Positions 4,505-5,761 of a stretch of 5,761 nt of DNA are shown here, in pieces. The position numbers were made by a program, and so were the translations under genes. Position 1 is the stretch's first letter. Each line of letters begins with the position of its first letter. Below the pieces are notes generated by a model. It made no database searches and was not told where the DNA came from. It saw only the letters and a list, made by a program, of their open reading frames with translations. The stretch is from positions 1 to 5,761 of the forward strand of contig JAQXNP010000008.1 in NCBI GenBank assembly GCA_029098065.1, written 5' to 3'. Origin of the DNA: Clostridiales bacterium (lineage in GTDB: Bacteria; Bacillota; Clostridia; Oscillospirales; Oscillospiraceae).

Positions 4505-4672
4505 CATGATAGAGGCGCGGTCCTCATCAGTACCCCGGATTTCAAGGCCAGGTCAGCCGTCCGCGGGGAAAGGGAGTGCCGCCGAAGGGAGCGCCGGTGC
4601 CTGCCGGTACTTTGCCTGGGCCGTTGGGAAATACCTTTCGGACTGTCACAATGTCTGTGAAGCGCTATCATG
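4505..4672 (+). promoter_or_regulatory. Lysine riboswitch aptamer (L-box)
   Basis: The conserved lysine-aptamer words occur in order: P1 5' strand CATGATAG (4505-4512), AGAGGCGCGG (4511-4520), ATCAGTA (4526-4532), AAAGGGAGTGCCGCCGAAGG (4570-4589), GCCTGGGCCGTT (4614-4625) and GGACTGTCACAATGTCTGTG (4640-4659). They end with AGCGCTATCATG, whose CTATCATG (4665-4672) closes P1 with eight pairs. Size and order match the known L-box. Lysine binding stabilises P1. It is followed about 45 bp later by a strong terminator, so it acts as an OFF switch at transcription level. It controls the downstream binding-protein gene and probably the rest of a transporter operon beyond the window. Confidence 0.95.
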
Positions 4673-4716
4673 GTGTGGCCGGGTCGCCTTATATTTTGTA
4701 TGGGCTTGGTGCATTC

Positions 4717-4753
4717 CGTGGGCGCTTTTCATAGAAAAGCGCCCGCGTTTTTT
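4717..4753 (+). terminator. Riboswitch-controlled intrinsic terminator
   Basis: A 14-bp stem (4717-4730 with 4734-4747, one G-U pair) built around GGGCGCTTTTC / GAAAAGCGCCC, followed by TTTTTT (4748-4753). Its 5' arm contains GCGCTT (4722-4727), which can instead pair with AAGCGC (4660-4665) at the 3' end of the aptamer. This would form a plausible antiterminator when lysine is absent. The pairing switch is inferred from complementarity. Confidence 0.9.
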
Positions 4754-4785
4754 ATTTGCCGGGCAAGCGAAAGGATTGGATCGAT

Positions 4786-5709
4786 ATGATGAAGAGCAAA
4801 AAGATTCTGGCCCTGGCCCTGACCATGGGTCTCGCCCTCACCGCCTGCGGCGGCGGGGACAGCACCGCCTCCTCCGCCCCCTCCGAGGCCCCTGAGGAAT
4901 CCGCCGCCGTGGAAAGCGCCGCCGCTGTCTCCACCGGCGTGGAGGACGGCGTCCTCACCGTCGGTATGGAGTGCGCCTACGCCCCCTACAACTGGACTCA
5001 GGCGGATGACTCCAACGGCGCCGTGCCCATCTCCAACGTCCCCGGCTCCTACGCCAACGGCTATGACGTCATGATCGCCAAGAAGGTCTGTGAAGACAAC
5101 GGCTGGGAACTGGAGATCGTCGCCACCGCCTGGGACTCCCTCATTCCCGCCCTGCAGGCCGGCACGCTGGACGCCATCATCGCCGGTCAGTCCATGACTG
5201 AGGAGCGGATGCAGCAGGTGGACATGGCCGGCCCCTACTATTACGCCACCTTCGTCTGCGTCACCAAGGCTGACGGCCCCCTGGCCGATGCCAAGGGCCT
5301 CAGCGATCTGAGCGGTACCGCCACCGCCCAGACCGGCACCGACTGGTATGAGTTCTGCCTGCCCCAGATTGAGGGCGCCGACATCCAGTCCGCCGCCGAG
5401 ACCGCTCCCGCCATGATCATGGCTGTGGAGTCCGGCACCGTGGACTTTATCTGCACCGACATGCCCACCGCCATGGGTGCCGTGGCCACCTATCCCGACC
5501 TGAAGATCCTGGACTTCTCCTCCAACCCCGAGGATGACTTCCAGTTCGCCGACGAGGCCGAGCGGGATTCCCACATCAACATCGGCATGTCCGTGGCCAA
5601 GGGCAACACCGTGCTTCTGGACGCGCTGAACGCCTCCCTGGCCACCCTGACCACCGATGACTTCGAGTCCATGATGAAGGAAGCCGTCTCCATCCAGCCT
5701 GAAATCTGA
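4786..5709 (+). CDS. Amino-acid ABC transporter substrate-binding lipoprotein, probably for lysine
   Basis: A 307-residue secreted lipoprotein. Residues 1-21 form a lipoprotein signal: MMKSKK, a hydrophobic core, and lipobox L18-T19-A20-C21. A Ser/Ala/Glu-rich linker spans about 25-50. The family 3 solute-binding domain then begins at VLTVGMECAYAPYNW (56-70) and continues with GYDVMIAKKV (92-101), WDSLIPALQAGTLDAIIAGQ (116-135), SMTEER (136-141) and DMAGPYY. It captures a polar amino acid outside the membrane and hands it to a permease and ATPase expected downstream of the window. About 20 extra residues between YNW and GYDV enlarge the first loop relative to short homologues. The start at 4786 is preferred (AAAGGA about 10 nt upstream); the next codon is also ATG. 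Lysine specificity is inferred from the riboswitch in its leader, not from the binding residues. Confidence 0.92.
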   Translation: MMKSKKILALALTMGLALTACGGGDSTASSAPSEAPEESAAVESAAAVSTGVEDGVLTVGMECAYAPYNWTQADDSNGAVPISNVPGSYANGYDVMIAKKVCEDNGWELEIVATAWDSLIPALQAGTLDAIIAGQSMTEERMQQVDMAGPYYYATFVCVTKADGPLADAKGLSDLSGTATAQTGTDWYEFCLPQIEGADIQSAAETAPAMIMAVESGTVDFICTDMPTAMGAVATYPDLKILDFSSNPEDDFQFADEAERDSHINIGMSVAKGNTVLLDALNASLATLTTDDFESMMKEAVSIQPEI

Positions 5710-5729
5710 GCGTAGCCCCTCAACATAAC

Positions 5730-5761
5730 GCCCCCCCGGCCCGGGGGCCGGCGGGCGGGGC
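5730..5761 (+). other. GC-rich inverted repeat after the binding-protein gene (cut by the window end)
   Basis: From 5730 to the end the sequence is almost only G and C and can fold back: GGCC (5738-5741) with GGCC (5746-5749), and outer GCCCC with GGGGC at 5757-5761. It begins about 20 bp after the stop codon. It may be an attenuating or mRNA-stabilising hairpin between the binding protein and a downstream permease gene, or a terminator whose T-run lies outside the window. Confidence 0.4.

Noticed and set aside
4506..4895. Open frame across the leader of the binding-protein gene
   Set aside because: The region is a lysine riboswitch plus terminator; the frame is incidental.
4729..5574. Minus-strand 281-residue frame opposite the binding protein
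   Set aside because: Glycine/valine/histidine-rich low-complexity shadow with no family motif.

Overview
The window reads as GC-rich chromosomal DNA of an anaerobic clostridial Bacillota. Oscillospiraceae-like gut genera are the best guess, but this is inference. It rests on strong AAGGAGG-type ribosome binding sites, a lysine (L-box) riboswitch with a transcription terminator, a lipoprotein amino-acid binding protein, and a YqeC/YqeB/XdhC set of the selenium-dependent molybdenum hydroxylase (SDMH) system. No rRNA, tRNA, CRISPR array, transposase or phage gene is visible.

Layout. Positions 53-2693 (minus strand) hold a compact operon read right to left: yqeC, yqeB (overlapping by 13 bp), an XdhC-like protein with inverted domain order, and a small CPHC thioredoxin-fold protein. 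A divergent promoter region (about 2700-2863) separates it from tadA (plus strand, 2864-3316), the tRNA adenosine deaminase. Positions 3317-3725 carry no protein gene and are AT-rich. They hold two diverged direct-repeat copies exactly 180 bp apart over most of their length. Each copy looks like a complete small-RNA unit: operator-like dyad, promoter, about 75-85 nt transcript with a pyrimidine-rich anti-Shine-Dalgarno loop, and its own terminator. A strong hairpin at 3684-3714 closes the region. A GNAT acetyltransferase of the phosphinothricin-acetyltransferase type follows on the minus strand (3726-4328). The 457-bp gap 4329-4785 holds divergent promoters and a full lysine riboswitch with terminator, leading into an amino-acid ABC transporter binding lipoprotein (4786-5709). 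The window ends in a GC-rich inverted repeat.

How it fits together. The left operon would mature or insert the molybdenum cofactor and the labile selenium of a hydroxylase encoded elsewhere, probably acting on xanthine or another purine. The right end is a lysine-uptake module shut off by lysine through premature termination. The most novel item is the tandem small-RNA pair. Its shared promoter module contains sites resembling Rex (NADH/NAD+ sensor) operators, and its loops carry a motif complementary to ribosome binding sites. That architecture recalls the RoxS/RsaE and LhrC sRNAs of other Firmicutes, although I see no sequence evidence of homology to them.
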